DNA of 64,000 nt from Agrocybe praecox (GCA_964017145.1 OZ024844.1:620001-684000); one strand, 5' to 3'. Positions 12,937 to 25,222 are shown, numbered from the stretch's first letter. Numbers and translations are program-made. Notes: generated by a model not told the origin, from the sequence alone.

Positions 12937-13819
12937 ATTGGTTGATTAATCATAGTATCCAGAGACACTTTCTTTTTTCTGTTCCTTCTTTTTTTATATC
13001 CTAACCACTCATTCAATCATATCTATATTGCCCAACGACATTTTTAAAGTATAGTAGCAATACCATAATCTCGCGATTCTTCCAACTCTACCATTCACTA
13101 TAGAATTTAGAAAGTCTAATCCAATCGTTTCAGTAGTTTCGGGCTCTTTGGTTATAATTCTCCTACATGCTATGGTGCGATCATCATGATTAGGCGTCTT
13201 TGTAAACTAAATAAAATAGAATAAATGTAACCTAAGCGTTCGGTTTTGCTGGCAGGGCCCAGCTAGTACTTAATAGACCGTACGTTCGTTGTTCACGATC
13301 CTCAGGGTCCTCTTTATGACTTACCCTCATCTTCCTCGCGGTAGGAAACGTCAAAATATTGAGCTTTCAAGTTAAGAAGCTGAGCAGGCCAGTAGACCTG
13401 TCTGGCCTTGCAAGTCATGACGAGGAATCTGAGAAGAATTAATTCAAGCCTTCCTAGAAGCCTCAATAAATACTTACACCATATTCGAGTCCAGTCTAAA
13501 AATGCTATTAAAAATGCTATGAGCGTCATTTTATGCAGTACAAACGCATAGTACTGCGCGACAAATTTCAAGCAGTGGTACAAATTTTCAGTATTGACAG
13601 AGGTCGAATGTCAGTTAATTGTCAAATTTACTTAATGTCCGCCTGGTTTGCCCCTAATAATCTCCTATTTTTTTTTGTCAGGCGAGGCCCTCGGCGACCG
13701 AGGATGACGACACTAAGTACCGGCTTTACAGTCACCGAGCCGAATATAAGGGATTATATACCGGCCGTATAAGAGTTGTTGTCAATTACTGACTTTCCCC
13801 ACTTTCACCTTTGACCATC
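12937..13819. other. Intergenic stretch
   Basis: Contains the intersectin 3' UTR (AT-rich, with several AATAAA-like signals near 13200) and the promoter of the following SDR gene, where TATATA lies near 13755, about 65 bases before the ATG. No gene is supported. Confidence 0.5.
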
Positions 13820-15484
13820 ATGTCCTCCGGTACGAACATGGGCTATCGTGTTTTTCAGAGACGTCGGAAGCTTAACTGTTACAGATCTACGCCTCGAGTC
13901 CCTATTCAAGGTTACTGGCAAGATTGGTGAGTCGCTTCCGAAGCATTTATGCTTTTGCTCCAGCTCATTGATCTCTCTTTTGCCGCCTCGCATCCATTAA
14001 GTTCTCGTCACGGGAGGTGGCTCCGGTATTGGGAAGATGATTGCGACCGGGTTTGCCCAGAACGGGGCGAAGGTGTATATCGCTGCACGGAAAGAGGACC
14101 AGCTGAAAGAAGTACGTGAAGGATCACCATGTGCTTTATTAAAACCCGAGTTTAACGCGTCTATCGTTCCCAGGCCGTTGTTGAGATCAACAAAGCTGCT
14201 ACAGGACCTAAGGCGGATTATATCGTCGCGAATGTTGGGGTATGTTCCCCCACAAGCTCCATGTTCGACCATTGCTCATAGGAATATAGTCAAAAGCAGG
14301 ATGCAACGCACTCATTGCAGAGTTCCGTAAACGAGAAAGCAAACTACATGTTCTTGTTAACAACTCTGGTATCACCTGGGGTGGTCCTTTTCTGGATTTT
14401 CCTGAAGAGAAAGGATGGGATAACGTGTTCAACGTTAACGTCAAAAGCATCTTCTACAGTACGTGTATCCATTTCATCTCCACATTGCTATCATCGGCTA
14501 AACAAGGTACGACCAATTGCTAATACCACTCTTTCTCTCAGTGACGGCCGGGTACGCTTTACGTGTTCCCACAAAATTGACAGATCTTGACTTGACCACT
14601 ACATAAATTCAGGCTCTCTGACCTGTTAATCAAGGACTCGACAAATCTCGACCCAGGTCGCGTCATCAATATCTCATCCACAGCCTCGGTAGAGCCAAAG
14701 AGTGAAGGTGCCCTTAGCCAATCAGGAAATGGAACTTGGAGTTGTGCGTCTTCTTCATTCATAATATTTGTTATTGTAATTGATAAGCCGACTGATTTCA
14801 CAGATCAATCCAGCAAAGCAGCCGGTCAGTTGTGGTTTTCCCAGAAACATGTCTATCATTCCCTAACGCGAGACGAAATTCATTAGTGAACCATCTCACA
14901 TCACAATTATCTCTCAAGCTTCTTCCTGATCATGTTACGTATGTGTTTTTGAATTTTGGTGCATCAGGATCCTTTGTTCATATACCTACCACCAGCGTAA
15001 ACGCCATCTGCCCAGGGTATACTGACTCAATACGCACTCTATCGTATGCGATTGCTGACCATGCGTTTGACCCCCAGTCTATTCCCAAGCAAAATGACAG
15101 CATACGGCTTAAAAACAGCAGGTGAAGAGGCCTTCACAGCCGGTCAACCCACAGGTAGGTCACTCTTTTTATCCATATGTCGTTTCATATCCCTCCTTCC
15201 AAAATTAAAACACGAAACCCATTATCTGCATCCGTATACCCACATCCCTCCGTTCCAAAATAAATCACGCTTCTTAATTATCCTCTGCACCCGTATCCGT
15301 ACGTCTGTATTTAACTCACCAAATCTAAAATCCCACAGGTCGTTTCGGAGCCCCGTCAGATGTTGCCGGACTCGCTCTCTTCCTCTCTTCACCTGCTTCG
15401 TCGCATATCACCGGCTCGCATATCCTGCTGGACGGCGGTGCTCGCTTCACGCACCATGGCATCGCACCTTCTCTAAAGCTTTAA
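13820..15484 (+). CDS. Classical short-chain dehydrogenase/reductase with two 10-nt exons
   Basis: Twelve exons join in frame to 284 residues: 13820-13829, 13885-13926, 14002-14111, 14174-14239, 14290-14458, 14542-14551, 14613-14743, 14804-14824, 14887-14938, 14996-15016, 15078-15154, 15339-15484. The product has the classical SDR signature set: cofactor loop [12 protein letters not shown] (the NNAG position), catalytic Ser in INISSTAS, YxxxK as YQSSK, then NAICPG and a C-terminal [16 protein letters not shown]. The arginine at VYIAARK just after the first beta-alpha unit suggests NADP(H). The end resembles RhlG/3-oxoacyl-ACP-reductase-like fungal SDRs. It is only distantly related to the SDR A-F family further right. 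The substrate is unknown. Exons 1 and 6 are only 10 nt each, so automatic annotation may misplace them. Confidence 0.85.
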
Positions 15485-16420
15485 TATATTTCTGTATATC
15501 ATGAGCTTATGAGCTGGCTGTGTAAATTTCCAACTTTGCAGGATCCTGCCGCTGCCGCTGCCGTTCAAATTTTTGAAAATTTTAATTCGGGATTTTCCTT
15601 TGTTGTTTTCCTTTCTTCTTTCTTTACATGTACATGTATAAAATTAGGTCTGTCTGTAGGAGTGTGCGTATCTACATTTTACATTATCTTCTTTGAATAT
15701 ATATCTCAGGCTGCTTGCTTTTTTTACTGTCATTGTTTGCACGGACTGTAAGCATTACGGATTATTACTTTGGTTCCGAAGGCCGGGATTTGAGCGCGTT
15801 TATAACCACTCACTCGGATGCCTCGTCTTTTACCTGATGGGAAGAAAGAGAACGTTGAAATTATACTAGCAAGTAGTACAAGCGGACGAAGTCCCGCGCA
15901 AGTATCGAAGTCATGGTTGGGCGGGGGCAGGTCAACGCGTCGGTCGTTCGAGTCTCGAGACCGGCGCGTGACGTCATTTTTTCAAACAGTACGAGTCGTT
16001 CCGCGATTTCTACTTCAATTTTAGATCACACTTTTACTCGCGACCGTGAAAAAATCACATTAAGGAATGGAATACATGTAATCGTAGTTTATAGGGGTGG
16101 CTGAAGTTGTACATATCTATGCAAAATATAGAAATTTGATGAATAGGAGTCGAGAAATAAAAAGAGGACAGATCCAACGATAAGGGTATTACTGGTGTAA
16201 TCTGTACGAACCAAAAACTCGGACGAGGGGTTTTAACTGAAAGGAGAGCCAGCTCAACCCATATGGATTTTTAAAGACCAGAAAAGAAAAAGAAAAGACG
16301 TAAAGATCCAAAAGAAGAGCCAGAAGCTATCCAAGAGAATTCAATCCATATCCAAGTTGTTATGTCCGTGAAATCGACCGAGAAATAGATATTAGAGAGG
16401 GCGGGAGAGAATTAATCCAT
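15485..16420. other. Intergenic stretch between convergent genes
   Basis: This lies between the 3' ends of the SDR (+) and the coiled-coil protein gene (-), so it is mostly 3' UTR and spacer. A GCCGCTGCCGCTGCCG run at about 15548 is a short trinucleotide repeat. No gene is supported. Confidence 0.5.
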
Positions 16421-18449
16421 TTAGAGCCGTTTTCCATAATGTTCGCCATAATGTTCAACAACGGCCGTATTTTCGCCACCTTCAAAGACTTTCTTCGCAG
16501 CGGCATCCACAGTAACGCAAGGGGACATAGGAGTGCTAGGAGATACGGCAACATGCCAAAGAGAAGACCCGAGACCCAAGATACCGCTTCCAGGAGTACT
16601 CAAGTGAGTAGAAGCAGGACTGCCAGTAGATTCAGAGCTGCTGGACGACATCATGGAACCAAGAGCGCGGTGTAGGTGACGCACGTTTATCGGGGTCTTT
16701 ACCAACGGATTTGGTGTAGTGTGTCCAGAACCAGTAGGGGTCCCTACCACGCTAGTGCCGCTGTTAGGCGTTGGAGAGGCGATACCAGGAGATACGGAAG
16801 CAGCCGCAAGAAATTTCCATTTCGTTTCGCTGAACTTGGTAGAGTGTTCCAGGATAGACTTGTACACATCCTGATTAAACCCGACACATTGAAGGCCAAC
16901 ACAAGCGACTTTGAGTGCCCCAGAAGCATACAGCTGAGACGTCTCATAGGTATTTTGAGGAGAAGAGTTCTTCCTACCAGCGATTGTCTCTTTAACGATA
17001 GCGCTTATCGTCTATCGTAATTCCATGATCTGTGAGCCCTCTGAGAAATTCTTGAGACAAAATAACATACCTCAGAAGGAAGTTGCATCCATTCCTTTGT
17101 CGACAGATAATCAAGCTTGAAAGCCCTGTAGGAACCCGCATAGTACCAAATACCTTCCTTATTATAGAAACACTCTGCACGACAACCAAGTCATTAGCGT
17201 TTAATATTATGTCAGATACTCCGAATACTTGCCTGTAGGTTTGTCCATGCGGCCAACAACGTCAATTGGTGCCCAGCGATGAGCCGTGGCAATTCTTGGG
17301 TTGGTGCTGCATTTGAAAGCAGGAACATACATGTAGCCGTGTTCTTCGCGATCAGGACACCAGAGAGTGGTGACATTGTGTAGAATCCTGTAGTTCGATA
17401 AACTGTAGAAAAAATAAATACAAGCGAGTTTTATGGAAAGTGAAAGAAACTGACGCGTTTCTCAGAGCCTAGAAGAGGATGTGGGAATTCAGCCATAGCT
17501 AGAGAATGATATAGAATTTAACTTACAGCTGGCGCGCCTCCAAGAAACTCGTGCAGAGTAAACGGAGGTGGTATTATGACAGCACTCAAAGTTGCGTCAG
17601 GAGGGTTATCAGGCAAAGGAATTTCCATGAGAGCCATGTTTCTAGCGTTGACCAACTCCGCGGGATTATCTGTATCTGGTGGCACGTACTGAAAACAAAA
17701 TTGATGTCGGAACAACATATTTAGGGCTATTGTTTACCTTGTACCCAGGGTCGTTTGGAGTAAGTTTGACTGTAGCGAAATGTGATTTCTCTGGACCTAT
17801 GGGCTGTTCCATTAGAGGTGAGGTCTCCATCGGCTAAATGAAAGAAATGGTCAATAAGAATAAGAGCAGAAAAATCGAGAGGGGCACAGACTTTTCGAGT
17901 GGCGGTTTCTTCATAGCACGGGGGTAGGTCACTAGGCTTCGAAGGTAGGGATGGTCGTACCTGGGGTTGTTGAATTGAGGAGCGTAATTGAGCTATCACT
18001 TGTTCCTGAGTAGATATATGCGCCTTCAGCTCTTCAATTTCATTCCTGTCCAAGGCTGTCGTGTACACTGTTGAGTCTTCCCCATTTCTGTCCTGCATCA
18101 ATGTCTTGATGTAATCATTTTTCTGGCGAATGGAGGTACAGGCGTCTGAGAGTCGGTGGAGTGCAGCATCACGCGCGTTCGATATTTCTACGACGCGTAG
18201 CCGTTCAATCTGCAGCTCTAGGGCGAGCTCAGCGATTCTGAAAGGGTTCTAAATCCAGCAAGATGGCCGCAAAACGTCAACTTCGGTTTGATTCGCATAA
18301 TGATAGATGTTCACCGCGCTTTTGAGACTGTCTAGTTCTTTCTTGAGCAGGGCGATTTCTTCCACAAGGGTCGTAGAAAAATCCTCAGAGAGCGGTGCCA
18401 GAAAATTGTACTGTTTTTCTTCCGCGATTCCTTGATCAGTCGCGGCCAT
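16421..18449 (-). CDS. Coiled-coil protein with a basidiomycete-specific domain (DUF6697-like)
   Basis: Starts at the ATG at 18449 (MAATDQGIAEEKQYNF) and ends with EHYGEHYGKRL at 16421. Exon 1 probably ends before a GTGAAC donor near 18319 and rejoins at AACCCTTTCAG near 18251, because this keeps a heptad-like coiled coil open (LLKKELDSLKSA then RIAELALELQIERLRVVE). Further introns lie near 17880, 17740, 17520, 17400, 17220 and 17040. After the coiled coil and a proline-rich linker comes a conserved-looking core: LHEFLGGAP, VTTLWCPDREEHGYMYVP, KPTECFYNKEGIWYYAGSYR, SPQNTYETSQLYASGALKVA, VACVGLQCVGFN. I associate this with the fungal DUF6697 family from memory, without a search. The tail is low-complexity (SSSSSESTGSPAS). 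Function unknown. Confidence 0.7.
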
Positions 18450-18593
18450 GGTGGAAGGTTATTCACAAGTTCGGGCCTCTCAATGGGGATTAGGACTGTC
18501 TCCGGCGGAAGGTCAAGCGGAGTTAATGTGTACTTAAGTATTCAAGCCCGATGCTATATTACTACGACGGCTTTGTCGGCTTTGTGGATATGC

Positions 18594-18699
18594 GCCTCCT
18601 TGGCTCAGTTGGCTAGAGCGCAGGTCTCATATTTACTTATGAGTGATCGTATAAGATCATACAATCCTGAGGTCGCAAGTTCGAGCCTTGCAGGGGGCA
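18594..18699 (+). tRNA. tRNA-Met (CAT), elongator type, with intron
   Basis: The acceptor stem GCCTCCT (18594-18600) pairs with AGGGGGC near the 3' end (one G-U), discriminator A at 18699. The D arm is GCTC..GAGC, the anticodon CAT lies at 18628-18630 in the loop CTCATAA, and the T arm GCAAG-TTCGAGC-CTTGC is canonical. An intron of about 32 nt (about 18632-18663) follows the base 3' of the anticodon, the standard position for eukaryotic nuclear tRNA introns. Mature length is about 74 nt. It resembles elongator rather than initiator tRNA-Met because it has TTC in the T loop. It sits in the gap between divergently transcribed neighbours. Confidence 0.93.
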
Positions 18700-19433
18700 C
18701 ATGTTTTTGTTCGTATCTGTAAGATACCGAAGGAGATCGAAGGGTCAAGCCATCAAGCCTTCAAGCTTCAAGGACCTACTATGTGATGATAAAGTTGTTT
18801 TCTTAGCTAAATTTAAAACATTTGCCCTGTACACAATACCTGGACCCCTACAGGTATTTCGTCCTTCCAAAAGTGTTGAGACTTTGACAAGCAATAAGCA
18901 AAGATGGCATCGTGAAGGGATTGAAACCTTCACTGTGCGAACTCGAGCGACCAACTTTTTGGATTTTCTAAACTGCATGTTACCTTCGTTTGACCTTTGG
19001 GATAAAAACTTCTAGCTATCAACTTCGTGTTCTGACTTTTAACATAATTTTGTTAAGGACGAATACGGGGTCTGAGATTGAAGCGGCAAGAGCGGCCGAA
19101 CTGCCGGCACGATAAGCGCGAGTTTACGAATTTACGAATGTCATCGGCCGGTGCGAACATGATGCTGCACGCAACGCGCTCAACAGGTTTTGACCATATT
19201 TTGCCTTTCTTAAACCCCTTTACATCTTGTATAACACCCAGCTTACCGTAAACTATCTGATATTGCGCTAAAGTAAGTTACAAATGCTATATGCAACCCA
19301 AGTCTTTACTTAAAGGAGTATTCAACGCCAGCTTTTCTTTTCTTTGTAGAACTTTGTCGATCACTTTTCTCTTCGTCTGAATCGGCTCCCTTGCAGTGTG
19401 CGGACCCATTTACAACAATTGACATAGTTTGTA
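18700..19433. other. Intergenic stretch between tRNA-Met and OPA3
   Basis: Open frames here (for example 18701-19015) overlap the tRNA or show no family features. The part next to 19434 is the probable OPA3 promoter. Nothing else is seen. Confidence 0.5.
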
Positions 19434-20349
19434 ATGGCATCTGCGAAGATAGCAACGTTGGTTATTAGGGTGCGTACTTAGTTAGTGAAGAGGTTCAATA
19501 AAAGCCTTGACTATGACGAAGTATTGATCGGTCCTCGTTGACGGATACAGACATTGGCCAAACCCATCTCAAGTCGAATCAAGGAACAAGTGCGACAGTA
19601 TGTATGCATGCTTTTTGGTGTATTTCTTTGACTGAGCACTGCGCTTGTGACTCTACGTAGGCATGAACGGTTTCGGGGCTTCTGCATTGAGCTTGCGCAA
19701 TGGATGTATCGTTCAGAGGTGAAATTGCGCACCAACGTTCTTGGTGAACCAGCGAGGCAAATTCGCCCTCTTTCTGAAACAAAGTACGTGTCTCGTGGCC
19801 ATACGACTTCGCTAAGACACAACCGCTGAGTTACCTCTAGGGCGATAGAAAATGGAGCGAACTTCATGGCAGAAGGGTTCCTGTTCACAGTTGCTGCAGG
19901 CCTGATAATTGGAGAGACGTGGCGAAGTTCTCGGAATCAAACCAAACGAAGAGATAGCGTTGACGATCAGCTAGAGGACCTAGGAGCGCGGGTGGCAGAG
20001 TTGACGACGCGCGTGGACAATTTAATAGAGAAGTGGGGAGACGAGCACGAGGCGGAAAGACGGAGGTGCGTGGAACTGGCCTGATAATATTTTTCTCCTC
20101 AATTGACGTGCATCTCACAGAAACGACGAACTGGCCCGAATTCTCGAGAGAATCGTAGAAATTGGTCTTCGTGGAGGTTGGGCCGAATTCCAAGGCACAC
20201 CATTGGCCCTACCGAGGATAGAACTGTCACCACGCCTTCGAGGCACCGCGGAGACGTCAGATCTTTCGACACCTCCTTTGACAGAGTCAAATTCCCCACC
20301 CAGGGCGGACGAATCATTAACTCTTCAAACACCATCGACAGAGTCATAA
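19434..20349 (+). CDS. OPA3: OPA3-like mitochondrial protein
   Basis: Five exons (19434-19469, 19551-19597, 19661-19783, 19841-20065, 20121-20349) join in frame to 219 residues. The N-terminus MASAKIATLVIRTLAKPIS is the OPA3 family start, in which small residues and K/R form a mitochondrial signal. It is followed by FRGFCIELAQWMYRSEVKLR, then LGEPARQIRPLSETKAIENG, and a hydrophobic segment FMAEGFLFTVAAGLIIGETW. The last third is a coiled coil (QLEDLGARVAELTTRVDNL) and a polar tail. OPA3 proteins sit in mitochondrial membranes and affect organelle shape; the exact molecular role is not settled. The length fits fungal members. The donor after exon 4 is GTGCGT. Confidence 0.9.
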
Positions 20350-20807
20350 CGCTCTTAATTCATTTCAGGAACGGATTCCTTCCTACAGGAAACATCATAA
20401 AATTCTGTGGACGAGTCATATCCCCAAAGACACCATCAACGTCAATTTGCAAGCTACGATCTACTGGCAGTTCGAAGTTCAAACGTTCAACGTTCAAGTT
20501 TTGCTTGCCATTAAATTGAATTCAGGTTATCTATTTGAAGTTCGTTTGACTCAGTACGGGAATAGACTATTTTAATTCTATTCCACCTAATACAGATGGC
20601 CATAATCTATTTACGACCTTCATCCACACATCGGTGTTTAGCGCTTTTCACGTTCCTGCCTTGAGGAACCTGGAAAACCAGGAAAATGAATAAATAAGAA
20701 ATGTGAAAAGACTTGCCTGATGACCTCCGGTAATTGGTTCGTGCCGAACCGGAGTGGCCATAAGTAATGCGGGGGTGGGGAAGTACTTTCGCCCTCTAAA
20801 CCCTTCA
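20350..20807. other. Intergenic stretch between OPA3 and acyl-CoA oxidase
   Basis: OPA3 3' UTR and acyl-CoA oxidase promoter. No gene, and no clear TATA box upstream of 20808. Confidence 0.45.
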
Positions 20808-23514
20808 ATGTCTGGCACGCAACACGATGTAAACGAGCAAACGGCTGCGGATATGTCGAAAGCGAGGGAGGCTTCGACTGTTTCAGTGGAAAATATCCGC
20901 GATTTCTTATACCGTGAGTTGCTGTGACCAGGATCAAGGGCACATGCAACTGACTTCGTGTTTCTGTGTTATAGATGGACGTGATGAATGGCTTGCGAGG
21001 TCGAGAATTGTTAATGTTCTGGAGAACGATTCTGTCTTCGATAAGTCGCAAAGGTACTTACTCAACAACTTCCCTGCATTTGTTCATCAATGACCATCAC
21101 TTGCAGAGACTTTATGAGTCGAACGGAAAAGTTTGAACGTGGTTTGGCGTTGACCAACCGTATTTATGAGCTGCAAACTATTCATAACTGGAGCGAACGG
21201 GAAACTAGCGTAGCTATTGCCGTCCTTGATGAACAACTCTCCATAGGATTGCATAACGTCGGTAAGTGATAATGTTCTTAGTTCCAGCAGACTCATGATA
21301 TCATTCCTCCCAGCATTTCAACCTGTCTTCATGCTCCAAGCAGGACCAACGCTCGTAAAGAAATATGGACAGCTCATTCAGTCCCGCGCCATCTTCGGCT
21401 GTTACATGCAAACCGAACTCGGACACGGCACCAACGTCTCCAGACTCGAAACGACAGCTACATTTATCCCAGAGACACAGGGGTTTGAAATCCATTCACC
21501 GACGTTAACGAGTAGCAAGTGGTGGATCGGTGCACTGGGAAAGACTGCGACCCATGGGGTAGTGCAAGCAAAACTTATTCTAGGTGGGAAGGATATAGGC
21601 CCACATTTGTTCTTTGTGCAATTGAGGTCTCTCGGTACGTCGATGCACCTACCTTGCACGTCTTTCCAGCATTTACGCACGAGCCCTAGACGACCACAAA
21701 GTCCTACCTAATATTATTATTGGTGATATTGGTACGTTTGGTCACGGTATAACATGCTTTGCCCAACGTTGACTCCTCTCAGGCCCGAAGGCTATGGGTG
21801 GATTTGCGCCAACTGATAATGGATTTGCTCGTTTCAACCATGTCCGCATTCCGAAGGAAAACATGCTTTCTGGATTCGCACAGGTCACAGAAGAGGGGAA
21901 GTATGTGCAGCCGCCCCATGCGAAGCTGAGCTACGGCGGGGTGAGTTGAAATTATTATGCGTTCCTGTTGAATTTCCACCGACTTTTCCTAGATGCTTTA
22001 TATACGTGCAAAGTACGTCTAAAATATTTGGTAATTATGTGGTTAGGTTTTCATTGCTTTATAGCATGGTTACTGGAGGAGGCTGGCTCATCGCTAAAGG
22101 TCCGTTTGTTTTCTCACTCGGTCACCATCTCAGATGATTGAACCTCTTACAGGAGCAACCGTGGCTTTGCGTTACGCCACCGTTCGCCGACAAGGGGAAA
22201 GAGGACCAGATGGGCTTGAGAAGCAAATCATATCTTATCCTTCGGTTTATTATCGTCTCCTCCCTATCTTGTCCAGGGCATACATGTTTATTCACCTCGG
22301 TAGGACCCTGGTATGTATTTGAGTATTAAGCAAATATTGACGCTCATGTCATCGTCGCAGACGACGGCCTTTGATACAATGGCCAGTCGCCTGAAGCAAG
22401 GAGACACGTCTCTCCTCGCAGAAATGCACGCAACTACTAGTGGATTGAAGGTGTATGTCAGCACCTGTGGAGTGCAGGACCTGGAAACTGCGCGTCGTTC
22501 CATGGGTGGACATGGATACAGCGCATTTGCCGGTGTGGGAAGGTTGTATGCAGATTATTTGCCTAGCGTTACGTGCGTCTTCTTTCGTTTCGATTTTCAC
22601 TGCACGTCACTTATTCGAAATGCTTAGATATGAGGGAGATAACTTTGTGTTAGACCAACAAGTCGTACGAGCTGCGCTGAAATCATATCGCAGTCTATTC
22701 AGTGCTGGTGGCACGAGAGACGTGAACACGCTCTCGCCTTCATCGCATTATTTGCGGCATCTCGTTTCCAATGCCTCTAGCGGTGCTTGCCCTGCCTCGA
22801 AAGGGATACAAGGGAACTACGACTGGTCTAACCCAGCTACTTCCATACACCTCCTGGAGCTGAGAGCTGCTTTCCTTGTCCAGGCACATGCCCAGATATT
22901 GGCCGATGCAGCGAAGTCAAAGTCAAAGGCTCCAGATGAGAGTGTGGATGCGAGCGCCAATCAACGAATTTCGAAAGCTGTTACTGAGGCCTTTGTTGCT
23001 GCCCAGGTTGGGGAGATGATAGATAGTTTGAAAAACAGAAAAATTGTCACGATCAATGAGCGAAGTCAAGAGGTCGTCAAGGGTCTTTTCCTTCTAGTGA
23101 GCATTCTCATTCTTGTTGGGTGATTTTGAACTAATTAATTTTCTGTTATAGTACTTACTAACGACCGTGGAGAACGCTCTAACGGACTTGCTTTCTTTCA
23201 ATCTCCTCTCTTCAACATCGCCATCTTCGCCAATACGTCAAGACTCTACCCATCCACTCCGTCTTTACATCAAACAACTTTGTGTTTCTCTCCTTCCCGA
23301 AGCAATCGGCCTGTCTGACGCTTTTGGATTTACGGATTGGGAGCTGGACAGCGCTCTGGGCGTCAAGGATGGAAGGGTATACGAGAAACTTTGGGAGAGG
23401 GCACAGGCGGAACCGTTAAATGTTAATGGGGAAGCTACGAAGGCGTATGAACAATCTATCAAACCCATCCTTGAACGTGGGAGACGCCAGGTCGAGGCGA
23501 AAGCGAAGTTATAG
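20808..23514 (+). CDS. POX1: Peroxisomal acyl-CoA oxidase (first step of beta-oxidation)
   Basis: Twelve exons (20808-20913, 20975-21053, 21107-21261, 21314-21634, 21690-21731, 21783-21940, 21993-22012, 22065-22099, 22153-22310, 22361-22572, 22628-23096, 23152-23514) join in frame to 705 residues, the usual size for the family. The start is the first ATG in frame (MSGTQHDVNEQTA). Family features in order: FGCYMQTELGHGTNVSRLET (FAD/acyl-CoA binding motif), SSKWWIGALGKTATHGVV, GDIGPKAMGGFAPTDNGFARF, MLYIRANMVTGGGW, RRSMGGHGYSAFAGVGRLYADYLP with its conserved G-H-G, and the C-terminal ACOX domain. The last three residues AKL form a PTS1 peroxisomal import signal. The enzyme oxidises acyl-CoA to trans-2-enoyl-CoA and makes hydrogen peroxide. 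No break or missing motif is seen. Exon 7 is only 20 nt. Confidence 0.95.
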
Positions 23515-24092
23515 GTAAAATCTTGAGAATGTAACACTATGTATGACCATTTCCTTCACACGCTTGATACTGTCAGGACCCAGGTGTAGGAAACACCGGA
23601 AACAGACAAAACATTTCAGTTGCTCTTTCGACTCTAACTTGCGGCCACACTACGTTTTCAGATCTTCTAGCTTTTCTTTCTTCCGTCTTCTATTGTTCAC
23701 ATTTTCTGTCTTTCTATGTTAACCCTCGGGCAGGAATGCACTCCTTGCACGCAAAATAGTTTGCTTGCGGAATTCTCGGCGGGGGGACGCGAGGACCCAT
23801 ACAACTTTTGCTTTGTAATTATCAATGTGAACGCGAGATGCTGACTAAAGCTTCTCCTTGACAGAGCTTGGGTACAGCGAAGCTCGCATTAATATCAGCG
23901 GCATCTGCACACGCGTCGAAGTATTTGTCATGGCATCTCCCTGAGCCACCTTATCGAGATTGCAACGAAGAGTTTAAAAAGCAAAGGTTTTTCGGACGTT
24001 TGTAATTCAACTTGAAATTCAAGAGTTGAGACTGCCTCGAGTCCTCCCTCATACATCCAACATTCCCTCACCAGTATAGAAACGATTATAAA
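23515..24092. other. Intergenic stretch; promoter of SDR-A
   Basis: From about 23870 to 24060 the sequence matches the reverse complement of the region upstream of SDR-C (about 39080-39300). Shared pieces include GCTTGGG, AGCTCGCATT..ATATCAGCGG and CATCTGCACA..CG..GAAGTATTTGTCATGGCAT. The shared promoter includes an AGTTTAAAA TATA-like box about 120 bases before the ATG. Confidence 0.6.
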
Positions 24093-25222
24093 ATGCCCCG
24101 TACCTGGCTAGGTGTGTCTTCTCGTTGTCAGACACGACGCGTATCGAAATATCTGACATTCGTTACTTTTAGTCACCGGCTCGTCTTCTGGTTTCGGGCG
24201 CGCCGTTACTGAGGCCGCTTTGAATAAAGGAGACAACGTGATAGCTACCCTTCGTAAACCTTCCGACCTGGATGTTCTTGTCGCATCGACGTCTTCAGAG
24301 CGACTCCTCGTCCTAAAATGCGACGTCGCCATCGAATCAGATATTCTGGAAGCTTTTGCTCAAGGTCTCTCCAAGTTCGGCACGATTGATATCGTGTTCA
24401 ATAATGCGGGTATTGGTCTTCTGGCAGAGGTTGAGAGCACGCCAAATGATGCTGCGAGTAAGGTGTTCAGTGTCAATTTCTGGGGTGCAGCCAATGTTAG
24501 CAGGGAGGCGGTGAGGGTATTCCGAGAGGTTAATGGGAAAGACAAGGGAGGTTGGCTTTTCAATGTTAGCTCTGCATGTGGGATCATGAGTTTCCCACTT
24601 ATGCCTTATTATTGCGCAAGGTAAATGATGCCCTCAATTGTATTCAATCATCGAACTAATGACGATTGCACCTTTCCAACAGTAAATACGGTGTGTATAC
24701 ATACCTTCCTGTTCACACATCAGACTACTAAACACAGATCTCTATTACAGCGCTAGAGGGATTCACGGCAAGTTTTGCTCAGGAGCTAGACCCAAGCTGG
24801 AATATAAAGGTCCGTATTGAAAAGTACTCATGATGTCAGAGGGAGCGCTTATTCAAAGTCATCAGGTCACCCTTCTTGAGCTGGGCGGTTTCAAAACTAG
24901 TCAAGACACCAATCTCGTAGTCTTGCCAGCTATCCCTGCATATGCAGACGAGAAACTGCCATCGCAAGTGATGCGCCGTGCGTTTTCGGACTTGCCAGGG
25001 ATGATTCAGGGCGACATAGCCAAGGCAGCCCAGCGGGTTCTCGAAGTATCCCAGCTCAAAGATGTAAAGGATGCAGAAATTCCTTTGCATTGGGCTCTAG
25101 CAAATGACTGTTTGGACATAGTTGTACCTAAGTTACGTGGCTTGGTTGAAGAGTTGGAAAAGTTCGGGAAGTGGTCGGATAACTTACTTTTAGGCGATGA
25201 GTATCGACCTCTGGTTCTCTAA
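24093..25222 (+). CDS. SDR-A: 17beta-HSD-like short-chain dehydrogenase, paralogue A
   Basis: Five exons (24093-24111, 24173-24620, 24683-24690, 24751-24809, 24866-25222) give 296 residues. It starts MPRTWLVTGSSSGFG (cofactor loop TGxxxGxG), followed by ATLRKPSDLDVL and LLVLKCDV, then FNNAGIG, catalytic Ser in FNVSSACG, and YCASK as YxxxK followed by YALEGFTASFAQEL. This pattern fits the classical SDR subgroup often described as 17beta-hydroxysteroid-dehydrogenase-like, NAD(P)(H)-dependent; the substrate is unknown. The lysine of YCASK is encoded in the 8-nt exon 3. SDR-A is closest to SDR-C. The frame and all motifs are intact. Confidence 0.9.
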
